A stretch of 64,000 nt of DNA from NCBI GenBank assembly GCA_025345505.1, contig JANVCC010000027.1, forward strand, positions 63,951-127,950, read 5' to 3'. Shown here piece after piece: positions 28,952-41,400 of the stretch (within the stretch, counting starts at the first letter, position 1; every line of letters begins with the position of its first letter). Made by a program: the position numbers and the translations under genes. This DNA comes from Todiramphus chloris collaris. Lineage: Eukaryota; Chordata; Aves; Coraciiformes; Alcedinidae. Under the pieces are notes generated by a model that worked only from the letters and a program-made list of their open reading frames with translations, searched no databases and was not told the DNA's origin.

Positions 28952-31900
28952 GTAAGAGGCGCGCCCTCCGCGGCCCCTCCTGGGGTGCCCCCGCCTCAAC
29001 GCCTCTTTCCTTCCCTGCGTCCTTGGGCCCGTCCCTGCCCTTGGGTGTCCCCGCTCGGTCTGCGGCTGCCTCCCTCCCTCCCTCCCACTCTCGGCCGCCT
29101 CACCCTTAACCTGTCTGCGGGCGTCTCTGCGCGCCCCGCCCTGCCTCGCCTCACCCCGCTCCGGTGCCGTTTGCCGGCCCGCCCGCCCCGAGAGGTGCGC
29201 AGCGCCCGGTGCCCGTTGCCTTGGCGGGCCACGGCCCCTCGCGCGCGGCTGCTCCTTTCCTCCGGCTCCTCGCCTGGCAGCCCTGGGTGTAGTTAACGGC
29301 TGCGGGCGGCCTCGCCTCTCCCCCCGGCTTTCTGAGGGGCTGCCGAGCGCCTGAAGCGGGTGCCGGCGCTGCGAGCGACGGGTGCCGGGCCGTGCCGTGC
29401 CGAGAGCTGGTTCCCGGACTGAGGGTCGGGGGAGCCGGTCCTCCTGGGAGCGCCCCGGGCCGAGGGCGTGTCAGGGGCCCGGTGAGCGGTGGGCCGGCGG
29501 GCACGGGGCTGAACTCGGCCGGTGCCGTCCAGGTTGGTCTTGCTGCTGTGGCCGCCCGCCACCGTGCAGTCCTCGCAGTTTATTGAACGTGGATTTACTC
29601 GAAGATGGAAAGGCTGTGGGTGCTGTACTGCATTGAACATGAACCATTAAATCGTGCTTCGAGGGGTCGTTTGCATAGGTTTGCATAGGCGCTTGCTTTC
29701 ACCTCTCGGAGCTGCTTGGATGGATTTCGAATTTTGAAAGGTCATAATGCGCAGATTAGAGATGATCTAAATTAGGGAGGCAGCAGACACTGTCTTTCTA
29801 ATGTGGTTGGTTTTATTGGGATCTCATGTAATAACAGAATATAATTTAATTATCGTCACGTGATTATTGGGTTTTTTGGGTGTGGGTCGGTACTGTTAAG
29901 GATTATAATATTTTTTTATCATAGTTACAAAAAATATTCCATCTTCAGATAAGGAAAAGCAGGCACAGGATCAGAATGGTTTGTTTCCCGCATATGTATG
30001 TGATGGGTTTCTTTCTGTGACAGCATGACACAAAAGGCTATGTGGATTGGTTACCATTGCTTTAACTGGATTTAATGTAGAAGCAAATGAATTTGAGTAA
30101 ATCCAGTCTGCTTTTTACGTTTTGTTTTGGTTTTTTCATGTTCCTTGATTATATAGTATCTAAACTATACTGTTGAATATGTGAAAGGGATGATACATTT
30201 ACTGAAGACTTAATGTGTAGGTGAGTATAAAAGTCCCTGTAAAGTAGGAGCACTATGCACAGGGTTCTGTGTGTGGCTTGAAATGTCACAGCTGATTCAG
30301 CATAACAATGAAAATCAAAATATTTACACTAATGAGACTGTGAAATCAGAGACATGAAAGTGGTTTAACTAGATTTGTCTTTGGCTAGGTTTAGCTCTCG
30401 TCCTCTTAGGAGTTTACTGTGTTTCTATCACTGCAATGGCAGAGAGCACTGCATGTTTGCTGCTCCTGGTTGCTGTTAGGCTTAAGTGTCTGAGATCCAT
30501 GGCTGAACGATTAATGACCTTTTTAAAGACTTAGTAAATTTTAACACTTGCTGGCATCCTGTCTTCCGGGAAGGGTTGTACCTAGGGAACTGGATTTAAT
30601 TGTTCTTTTAATAAGAGCTGGGGTATATTTTCATTGCAGTTATTCTTTTTATTAACTCATAAGAGGATGTTCACTGTATCATAGGTTTTTTTTGTTTCTT
30701 TTTATAAAATAGAGTCATGACCCTTGCAAGGAAAGCTGATAAACAAATGCATGCTACTTCTAGCTATCATGGTAGCAGTTGAAGTATGGGTGCCAGTTAG
30801 TGATGAGAAGTTAATATGGGTTTGAAACGTAGCTTTAACCAGAGAGCAGGCAGGTTTTTTTAAGTGGTGATAGAAACACAGTAGATCCATAGTTGAGGTT
30901 TTGCTCATTTTATTGATATGGGAGTTACATTTAAGTATTGTACAAATGCATTATTTCTTGTGCTGCTCTGTAGTGCTGATGCCAAATAGCTCAATAGATG
31001 CTTAATGGCTTAAAATTCTAGGGAGAAAGGTAAAAACAGTCATGTTTTCTAATTCAATGATAATAAATAACTGTGAAGACTTTTAAATAGCTATAAGGTT
31101 GCTTTGTTTTCTCATATTCCTTAAGGGTTGTGAGGGAGCTATGAGCTAAGTCAGGGATCATTTGGATATATCCAGGCAGGGGATTTTTCAGTTTACTGCT
31201 GAGGTTGTTACTGAACAGTTGGACTTGCAGAGAGGAATGCTAAGAGAGGAAAAAAGGAACAGGAATTATTGTGCTTAAATACCCAGATCACGGAGGGTAA
31301 GTTGTCATTTTTGGAATGTGTGATGGATCTGGAGATTTTTGGGAATTCCGCTTGTCTAAAAATACAGAATTACTTTCACATTACTTCTTGCAGTGAAGGC
31401 AACATTTTGCCAGTTCTGCTCAGATGTGTTGAGAGGTAGAATGAGGAAAAAAATGTTCTACATGTCCTTACAAGTCTACTGGGCACAGTGAAGTTGACAA
31501 GGTGGAAGAATTGCTATTTGGGGAATGCCCACAAATGTTATTACAAAAGCTTTTACTGTAACTGGTTTTGATGCACTTGATGTTGGTGCTGGCATGGAAA
31601 AAGAACAAAACTGACATCACATACACATGAGATACTTCTAAAAGTCCAGAGCTTTCCTATCACCAAGTGACATATTTAACTTGGACTTATGCCAATTCCG
31701 TGATCTTATGTTATAATTGCTTTAGTAAACTCATTATTTATTTAACAGCAGAAATTACAGGTGCTTTTAGTATATCCATCCATGAATTATGCACGTGTAT
31801 AGATCTCACTTTACTTACGGTTTGAATATACTTTGCTTTGCAAAGTGAAGGTTTAGGGGTTTTTGATGGATTGTTTTATTTCACGTTGTGGGACATTGCT

Positions 31901-34261
31901 TTAAGTTTACCTGTTTTCTTTTCATGGTTCTGACATTTTTCCTGATTCTCTTTACCATACTTCTAGTCTCTGTAAAGAAGAAAAAGAATTCATGTGTTGA
32001 AGTATCCTGAACTGTAGTCTGAGCTAGGAAATCACATGTATTCCCAAGGAAATTGTACAAAATTTCTAGGGATTTCAAATACCTTTCTGCAGGAATTTGA
32101 AATTGGCCCATTTTCAGCTTTACATTTTGAGAATTTTGTGAAATAAGTCGAAATGAACATTCCCTAAATTCCATATTCTGTAATTTTTTACTTACGTTTT
32201 ACTTTGAAAAGCAATCTTTAACCTTTAATTCTAACAATTAGTCTAATGACTACTCTGTTATTTCTAAGGATGCATATAATCCGATAAGATTGGTTTTCTT
32301 GATTAAGAAATTTTTATGTAAACATTGATTTCTGTTTGTGCCTTATGAAATAATTTTAGATGGACAAGGTAAAAACAGGAAATGAAAAAAGTTATTATAG
32401 ACTTTGTCATTTGGCTTAAAAATACAGAACCCTAACTACACTAATTGCATTAAGTTGCATGATGTTTATTTGTCTCCATGCTAGTGATAGTTTCCCTAAA
32501 AGACTCTCATATGAATTAACAATTTATTCATATGTTTTAAAATGCCATCATACATGCTTAATTTGTTTTAGTGGCTTTGTTTGTTCTTGTCTGTGGCTTT
32601 GTTGTGGGTTTTTTTCTTCTCTCCTTTAGCTCATATTTTTCCCTCATTCTTTTACTTTGGTGCTTTTTTTAATACATTTTTAGTTACTTTATAGATTGTG
32701 TCAATAATCACAACAGGAAAACCAGTAGTGCCCAAGCATATTGAACCATCATTTTGACTTGTCAGCAGTTGTTTTCTATGTAGTCTGATTAGTGATGATG
32801 GGATGTTCAACTTATAGGTGTAATGGGGCAGCTACTGATGTAGTAACATTTGCTAGTTAGTATGGCAATGATTATTTTAGTAGCAAGAAGATCTCTTTGT
32901 TCTTGGGGAAGATTTGTTGCGTTCACTGCGATGGCTATTTTTCCACACCTATAGCAGAAAAAAAATTTTCTAATGTAGTTGTGGACAGATAATTTAAAAT
33001 GGAGTTTTAGAAGGGTGTGACATGAGTTTAAAAAAAGCTGAGAAAGAAACTGATATTATAAAAACTAATACATATGCACAGTAGATTAACTTGAAGGTTT
33101 TGGGTTTAGAATGGTTTGGATTGTTTTGTTTTTTCCCCCTTCTGAGTTTCTGTCTGTGTTTTCCTTAATTCTTTTCCCTTTCTGTACTTTTGAATGCTGG
33201 ATGAATTTATTCTTGTCTTTGATCATGGTATTTGAATGTTTGTGGTCTATACTGCAGTGATTTCGGTTTTTTGCTTTGTGCCTCCTGGTTTTTTTTTTTG
33301 TTGGGATTTTGTGTGGTTTTTCATTTGTTGTTGAGTTTTTGCTTTTTGTTTTTCATTGCTATTTATTTATGATTATGATTATTATTGTTGTTGTTTGGTT
33401 TGTTTTTGTTTTGTGTCCTGTGTTGGGTTTTTGTTTCTTTTCCTTTGAATGAGTTCTCAATACATTTCTGCTAATATGGTGTTTAACACTGAATGCAGAA
33501 ATCCAGGGCTAGCAAACTGCTGCATGAAGAAGGATTATTGTTTCTTGACCCGGTGGTCCAATACTTCAGAGTAAGTGGTACAAAATTTCATTGGCCAGTT
33601 TATTTCATGTTGCACTGAACACAGCACTCTGTGAAACGGACAACCTTTAATCTAACAGCTAAATCACTTTCATGTCAATATCCTGATTTAATTCTTCACA
33701 GGATTTTCTGTTAATTGCTGACATCCCTTCTGAAAGGTCTGTAAATAATCCTTGAATTCATAATAAATTCTTTAGCATATTTTAAATGTTTGTTGGTTTG
33801 TTTTGTTTTTTTCCATTCTGTACTCATTATTGAAGAGTATATACTTCACTAATGTTGTTGTGATGCAAGTGTTTTATGTAACCACTCTTTGCTCTTACCT
33901 TTAGTAAGAGTAAATTTTATAGTTAGCAGGTGCTCTGGAGTGTTCTTGTTTTGTTTGTATGTAGCGTAGCTTGCATTCTGAGGTTCCGTGTCATTTCCTG
34001 CTGTCTGACTCTGCTAACTCTTGCAATGCTTTCAAGGTGCAGAATTTAAATATTCACATTGATGCATATGCTGTGTGTGAGAAGAGGCTGTCAGAGCTCT
34101 GTTGGCTTTTTTTTTTTGAAGGGCAAACTAAGTGCCATTCTCAGCTACCTAATGGGTGGTCCTAGAGAAGACTTTTTTTTCTCGGATGTGGTCAGTGAGA
34201 CGATGAAAGGTGACACACATGTTATAGTATGGGAAGTTTAAGTTAAACCCGAGGAAAAAAA

Positions 34262-34446
34262 AAAAAATCCTTGTAATGATGGAGGTCAAACACTGGAATA
34301 GGCACTTAGAAGACTTGTGGGATCTCCATTCTTGGAGGTTCAAGGTTTGAATGACTGCGACCCCAAACACCTTGGCCTGGCATTGACCTTGGCCTCAGCA
34401 GGGGTTGGACCAGAGAAGTCCCTCAGGTCCCTTCCATCGTAAAACG
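34262..34446 (+). mobile_element. CR1 LINE 3' end
   Basis: This matches the CR1 3' untranslated region in words such as GGGATCTCCATTCTTGGAGG, GACCCCAAACACCTTGG, GGTTGGACCAGAGAAGTCCC and CAGGTCCCTTCCATCG. It ends in an expanded version of the short CR1 tail repeat. The 5' side is truncated, as is typical. Confidence 0.7.
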
Positions 34447-34447
34447 T

Positions 34448-34573
34448 TCTGTGACTCTGACTCTGTGACTCTGACTCTGTGACTCTGACTCTGTNNNNNN
34501 NNNNTCTGTGACTCTGACTCTGTGACTCTGACTCTGTGACTCTGACTCTGTTCTGTTCTGTGACTCACTCTGT
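34448..34573 (+). repeat. 14-bp satellite GACTCTGACTCTGT with assembly gap
   Basis: Perfect tandem units of GACTCTGACTCTGT flank ten N (34,495-34,504). The array grows from the CR1 tail. The gap is a placeholder, so the true copy number is unknown. Confidence 0.9.
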
Positions 34574-34995
34574 ACACACGCACACCTCTTTCTATGGTGG
34601 GATTTTGTTTTTCTTTTCACTTTGCTAGATTTTCTTTGCCCATTACTCTTGTTCTGTTCCTGCCCCTGCTTTGCTGGATATTCAAATAATTTTGATGTTA
34701 TTGTACTTAGATGTTTTACGTTGAGTCTCGAACGTACCTGGAAGCTGATGAACTTGTGTGTAGTGCAAGCAAGAGTTCTAAGATGGCAGTATTACTACTA
34801 GATAGGATCGTTAGTATTACTTTCAAGCCACTTTGTTTCCAGCTCCTTTAGTCACAAATTAGTACACTCTACATTTCTTAGTCATTGTTGAGGATTTTTT
34901 CTTCAACTAACAATTGTATGTCACACAAGACTGAAGGATGTTATTAGTTTTCTGTGAGGTTTTGTGATCTCTAAGTGAAGTGTTGTTCAGGTATC

Positions 34996-35452
34996 TGTGG
35001 TGAGTTGACCCCGGCACGGCACCAGGTGCCCACCAAGCCCTTCTATCACTCCCCCCGACCCCCTTCAGCACGGCACACAGGGAGAGAATAAGACGCAAAG
35101 CAAAGGGATGTGGGTTATGATAGATAAGATGTTATTTTCTACTTCCCGTCCACAGGTGATGTCGGGCCAAGTCCAGGAAGCAGGGCTCCAGGAACACGTA
35201 GCAGCCACTTGGAGGACAAAGCAGAATGCCCCCCCATCCTCCTCCTGCCCTTTCCCTTTATAGTTGAGCTGACGTCATATGGTATGGAATATCCCACTGG
35301 TCAGCTCAGGTTGGCTGTATCTTCTCCCCCATCCTCTGGTGCCGTGTGAGCACTGGCAGTCATAACACAGGTGTGTTACCAACACCCTCCAGCTCCCAGT
35401 GCTGCAGCATGAGGGCTGGATGGGGAAAAGCAGCTCAGCCAGACCCACTACA
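34996..35452 (-). mobile_element. Solo LTR with perfect target duplication (family E)
   Basis: The element runs TGTGGTGAGTTGACCCCGGC ... CAGACCCACTACA. It contains GGTGCCCACCAAGCCCTTCT and TATGGTATGGAATATCCCAC, both familiar from a very common avian LTR family. It is flanked by identical 5-bp GTATC at 34,991-34,995 and 35,453-35,457, which proves insertion at this point. The TTATTT-rich centre suggests antisense orientation. At 457 bp it is shorter than usual for the family. Confidence 0.88.
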
Positions 35453-38400
35453 GTATCTCATGAATTTTGGTCTCCGTGGTTGCAGCAGAACTGAAGTTCT
35501 GCAGTGTGGAGATGTGAGGTGTCAAATATGGGGAACATTATCACAGAACAGATGAATGTGAAACAGTTTCTCCACCCAATTTATTTTAGGTATTATAACA
35601 TCTGTTTTCTCCAAGTGTAATAGAAATATAAGTTTTTCAAATTAGCATCGTGCCTTGAAGCTTATCATGTGAAAATTTGTGAGCAAGAGAACTGTAATTC
35701 AGCACTTTACAAAGCAGTCAATAAAGAATTGTACTGATGTGACTTTTGCCATGGGTTCTAAACAAATTTATTCTAAATTTCTATAGAATAAGACTGGAAT
35801 AATTTAATAACCCAAACTGTTTCAATTATGGTGGTTTGGGTTTCATCCACGCGCTAAACTTTGTAAATCTTTGTATTGTGCCTTTCAATGTCTTGAAATT
35901 TTCCCTTTAAGTCTTTTCAACTTAGTTCTTTTTACTTATTTGTCAGTTCATTACATAGTGCAAATTATTTGGTTCCAAAAAATTCCATCATATACATGAA
36001 AGTTTTAAGTATTGGGTTTAATAATTTTTTTGATTAAATATTGCAGGTGTAAAGTAACTGAATAATAGTAGATGTGCTCTACTAAGATGCTTCAGCTTTT
36101 TCCCCCATGTCATATTTCATTGCAGTTTACGTTCTTTGATCTGAGAGAATTACTTTGCAATGATTTTTTTTTTTTTTTAACTAGCTTCATTTTCTTTTCC
36201 TTTGAAATAGCTTGATATTATTTTTATATATGTAGCTTTGGAAATCCTCGTTAATGGAACAGGTTCCAAATGAACTAGGTGAATGCCCTGTCTTGGATAC
36301 AAGATAAGAAACAACAGAATATGGACACGAAAACAAATAAACAAGAATATTGCTTTAAATACTGGAGTTAGATGACTTGATTTGGTATTACAGAATGTAG
36401 TACCTGTAGCTCTGCTCTTTTGGGGGGGAGCTGTCATTGAATCTTCTACATATTTCCCTTTTGAGAATTACTTGCTTGAGATCAATAATTTTGCAAGTGG
36501 CATTCAGCAGGATTTCGTCTTGATTTCAGCTTGGAATCATGAGACCAGAAATCTTGGAAGATGATTCAAGAAATTCCATTTTTATAGCTAGATGTGAGTA
36601 AGCTGAAAATAGCATCCCCTTCACCCTAAACACAGTTTTGGGGGTGTGTGTTCATTTATTTATTTATTAGTACTTGCTCTGGTAGCTCACTATGTTCTTG
36701 TTAATTATCAAGCCCTGCCTTTATTCCTGGTAACTCTTTTTGGCCATGATACATTTGTGTTCCAATGAATCCCACAGATCAATTGCATGGAAAACATATT
36801 TGTATTAGCTTTTACTTTCTATTTCAATTTAATTGAATTTCCCTGTTGCATTTTCTTTTTTATTTTTTAAAACTGAGTGATTCTGCTCTTTCCTCCCTCT
36901 GCATGTAGGCAATATTTTTTTTTCCTGCAATGTCCTTTCTGAGATGAATAGCTAAAAACAGGTTGATGCAGGTGAACTGAGCTCAGACACCTACCTAGAG
37001 GTGTCTGATTGTGTTGCAGTGATCTCCAAATGAAAGTGTCCATGTTTGAAGTGAATCTGTGTCAGCTGAAAGCACGGTGCTTGGCAAGAGTAGTGCTCAT
37101 TTCATAAGAAGTTTCTTAACCGTGTTTAGGTCAAAATCTGTAGGTAAAAGCAGTTTTGTATGTGCGCATTTAACATCAAAGAGCATTATTTGTTGCCTTG
37201 AATTGTTTTCCTGTTTTTTAATTAAAAAAAGTTTTGTCCAACTTATTATTTCTGTATGGTTTTGTCAATTGATATTTTACAGGAACAATGTCAACTCTGA
37301 AATCTATGTTCTGGGGAGAGAGACTTGTCACTCATCAATGTGAGCTACACAAAGCATAAATTATAATTGTATTATTAGGGAAAAGATCTTGAACTGCAAT
37401 AGAATCTTTGCCATTTTCCAACGGTTTTGTAACAATGGAAATGGACATCAATATATACATTGAGAAAAGTAATGTTTGCTTGGTAAGATCTTTCTTCAAC
37501 TTGTTCTGTTGGTTGTGTTCTCCAACAAAGAAGCACTCCTGCATTCCGAAGCTGATTTCTGTGCCCCATATGTAACCCGTCTGAGTTGAGCAATTAATGT
37601 CACTGCCCTATATTAGTTTTCATGTTTGCCTTGGTTCATTTTATAATTGGACGGGCTGTAGTAAGTGTAACAATTATACTGTATTATTTAGTATTATTCT
37701 GCTCTAAACCTGGGAAAAAAGTCTGTAAACTCTATAGAAAGGTCTTAAAGTAATACATCATGACTAGGAATGGGAATTTCAGGGCTTGTTGCTTGGAATT
37801 CTCACTGCCTTGCCAAGTCACACTGGGCAAAACTTACCACCTTCTTACTGAGATCTCTCCTCTATACATTCAGATAATCCTGTGTTTTCAAAAGGTTCAT
37901 ATGTGAATCTGTATGAAGACTTTAAGAATGCTGAGTGAAAAGCTCTTTCCAAGGAAACATGATATTGAAATGACATGTCAAAGAAAAAAGCCTTCTTAAT
38001 AACAAGAAATAATAATAATAATAAAGATGATCAACTGTTCAGACTGTTTCTTTGTCTGGCGAATATTCAGACTAGCAATTGACAGATGAGTTTTGTAATG
38101 ATCTTTCCCACTGGAAACATGGGCAATAGATCAATGACCAGTGTTTTTAAGACTTCTGTGGCAAAGGTGGTTGTGAACAAGGTGCTCTTGAAAAAGGTGA
38201 GAACAGGATTCAATTTGACTGTGAAAATAGGGTTGTTACATTGAGATAAAGTCACTGTAGGTTTATTATTTTGGGAACTTTGTTATACTTCATGTATTAG
38301 TTACAACAGCAACTGTATTGTCAGTTTGAGAAGACTTCTGGGTATCTTCAGGAACTGTAGCTGTAAAAAGAATAAGATGATATGATTCCTTTTCTGTACA

Positions 38401-41400
38401 ACAAGCCTCGTTTTCAGTCTAGGTTGCCCTTATGTGATCCTTTGTGCTGGATCTAGTAAAGCTGAAGCATGTTGACAGATGCACAAGAGAAGGAACAATT
38501 TTAGCTTTCAATTTCAACAATTTCTAATCGTGCATATTCTAAATAACCTCTGATTATTGGAGAGGAAGACCCATATGTTCTGGTGGTGGAATGTTGACTA
38601 ATCCTCACTGAGCCCGCATGCTCGAGATACAAGTAATTTAAAGATGTGCAGATAATGTCTGAAGAGAACAGAAGCTTGTTTAGAATGCTGTTCTTTTCCA
38701 TGAATTCACTTAATCCCCTGAAATCAAGTTCAGGTAGCTATTTACACAATGGAGGGGGCAGAAATAGATACGACCCAGAGGAAGGGCAGCAGAAGTGATT
38801 TGTTTAAGTGGAAAGATTTTAATAACCTGGGAGAAACAACTTGTTTGTTTTTATATTAGAGACAAACAAAAAGAATCTGAATAAAGGGTAATCTTGTGAT
38901 AAGGATGATGCTTGAAAAAAAGCAACAGGAATGAGACGGATAAATTCTTCTAGGCATCAGTGAATAATCAGCTGATGTGGCTAAGGAAAATATATGGACA
39001 ATTTCCTATGATGTCTCAGACATGGCACCTTGCTGTGATCTCCCTGTGACGTATTTTGTAGTGGTTGTTAATAAGGACAGTAACTATCACCATGAACTAC
39101 ATGGCAATTCTTGTGGTTTTTTTATTCAGTCCTAATGATTTGTGCTTTAAACTCATCAAATCTGTAACAATTTATATTTCTGTTTTAAAGATTTTAACAG
39201 ATGCATGGTTTCTTCTAAGTATCAAAATCAAATTAAGGAATGAATCTTAGTAATGGCAAAGCAAAATATATGGCTTAGTTTTCATACAGACCTATCAGTC
39301 TATTAAAAACTTGTAATTGACTATATACATGTACTTCTATTGTAATACAATTTTCAGGCAAATATAACAATTTTCTTAAACAGAAGGAAGAGTCATTCTA
39401 CTGGTTGCAAGAGGGTTGTTTTCTGGCACTTGTCATCGCTATGGAACACCAAGGTTGTGTTCTTGCTTGTAGGAATCTGAGAAACTCTCACATTTGAGAA
39501 TGCCTTTGAATTTCAGTGAGTTGAGTTACGTGAGTTTTACTGACGTAGGTAGGGTCTGTACAACTGGGTACTTAATTCTTCTTTAAGGCTACAGCATTCT
39601 GTGCGAGGATGGCATATGTGGTAACTGAAGAAAATGGTGTTGAGTCCCCTGGGAAATTAACATGTTTAATTGAAGGAAGGACAAATTGACATAATTTACA
39701 TAACTGTAATAGGACTCTAATGTTAAAACTTGTCTAACTATTGTCTCTTAAAAGTAGTGGAAAGGTACTGGATTGATGTTACAGAAAATCTCGAGGGGAT
39801 CTGGCTTGTGTAGAGCATACTAAAAGTGTGAAACATCATCTTTAAAGAGCTTCTTGAGACTCCTCTAGGACATCTCTTAAAGGTGAAGGAAACTCATAGC
39901 CATTTCTTTGTCTATAGAAATAATAAATGTAAATTTATGTACATATAAAACAAGTAAGTTCTCTTTGTATCTAAAGCATCTTCCTTTTTCACTGCACCAA
40001 ATTCTTTTTCATTTTACACATCTCAAGGTACTTGAATAATCCAGCTGGTTTTCAGTTACTGACCTGTTTTCTTTCACTTTTTTTTTCCCTTTTTTCCCCC
40101 ATTTTGTTTTTGTTTGCTTGTTTTGTTGTTTTGGTTTGCTTTTGTCTTCCCAGTGTAACTGATGGAGACTGTATCCCTTACTGGAGGAGAATTTACTTCC
40201 TTTCTGAAGACAATGGTGTCAAACCCAGGGGAATCAAAAGCTGATGTAGGGATGTTTCAGTGCAGAAGGTGATTGGGATGCAGTCATGAATTGTGGGATC
40301 AGTAGAAAAGTCATTCATAGTCCCTTTAGACCTCGTGAAGAGGTGGGATGAAGGAGAGTATAGAATATGATGCTCTGTGTTTGCATTGCCTTAGTGAAGA
40401 TAGGAACTGCAGGCAGTATCAGGGAAAAAAGGACAGCAGTTAAAATTTATGGGTTGAATATTAAGCTTGTGTAACAGACAAGCCAAAATATTTGCCATAA
40501 TTATTCATAATAGAATGAGAAAATCAATACATTCAGGCTTAATCACAGAGCAGTTGTGGCCATGTTCTGGAGTTCAGCACTTTGATTTAATGTACAGAGT
40601 CTACTGTGGACAAGGGAAGTGTGCATCGTTGTGTTTGCTGGTTTGGAAAGGAGTAACTGGGCTGGGCTCCTGGTCTGTCATCCACATCTACAGCAGTGCT
40701 GCTCCTGAACCACCAAGCCTACCTTTAACCTTCACAGTGCTTGGAATAATTTTGGGGATACTAGCTAGATGAGTAAATAAATATAACCATTAGAAGGCAG
40801 TCTATTTGAAAGTATTTCTACGTATATTTTCCTGGTTTTGTCCTACCTTTATAAGAATAACATCTGGTCAAAATAGCAGTTCTTTGAATGCTCAGGCATC
40901 TGTTCACTGCCTAAGATGCTTTTTTTTTTCCACTGTAGTTGTAGTAGCGCAATTTCTGTAGCTTCTGTCGATGTCTTTTAACTCTGAGTTGCATAAATAA
41001 ACTTTTAAAAATAATTTTTTTCTTTTCTTTTTAGAAAAAGAGGATTCAGATGCTGAAAAAGTCTGGTAGCTTCTTTTCTTGCTTGAATTGCATTTTATTA
41101 GCAGCATGGGATTTTCAGTTCAGTCCTGATAGTTCTTCTGGTATAAGTCAAATGATCGTTGGTTTGAGTATTCTGTCTCTCAGCTAGGTGAGTTCACATA
41201 ATGTATCTCAGAGCATTTGACTTGTGGCCTTTTCTTCAGTGCCTGTCTGTATTCCGCATCTGAATAAATGCAGTGATGATGCTGTGTAGCGTTCTGGGTG
41301 TCTTTCTCCCTTTTGTAAGGATTATGAGTTTCAGTATTCCTATAGCATGTTATGTACCACTGTTCAAATGGATTCAGCAACCCAGTATTTTTACAATCAT

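Larger units (their letters stand above)
28200..29600 (+). promoter_or_regulatory. DNER: CpG-island promoter of DNER
   Basis: A sharp rise in GC and CpG begins near 28,220, runs through exon 1 and ends in the first intron near 29,560. The 500 bp before the ATG hold GC boxes (CTCCCCGCCC, TCCCCGCCC near 28,563-28,583) and an RFX X-box. No TATA box is seen close to the ATG, which fits a dispersed CpG-island start. The transcription start cannot be placed from sequence alone. Long ORFs in this block are GC-driven shadows. Confidence 0.75.

Noticed and set aside
28183..29296. Long overlapping ORFs of 244-308 codons on both strands around DNER exon 1
   Set aside because: They are GC-driven open frames in a CpG island; only 28,697-28,951 matches a known protein and has a proper splice donor.
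34448..34573. CRISPR-like or other functional direct repeat array
   Set aside because: The 14-bp units are contiguous with no spacers and grow from a CR1 tail; it is a simple satellite.
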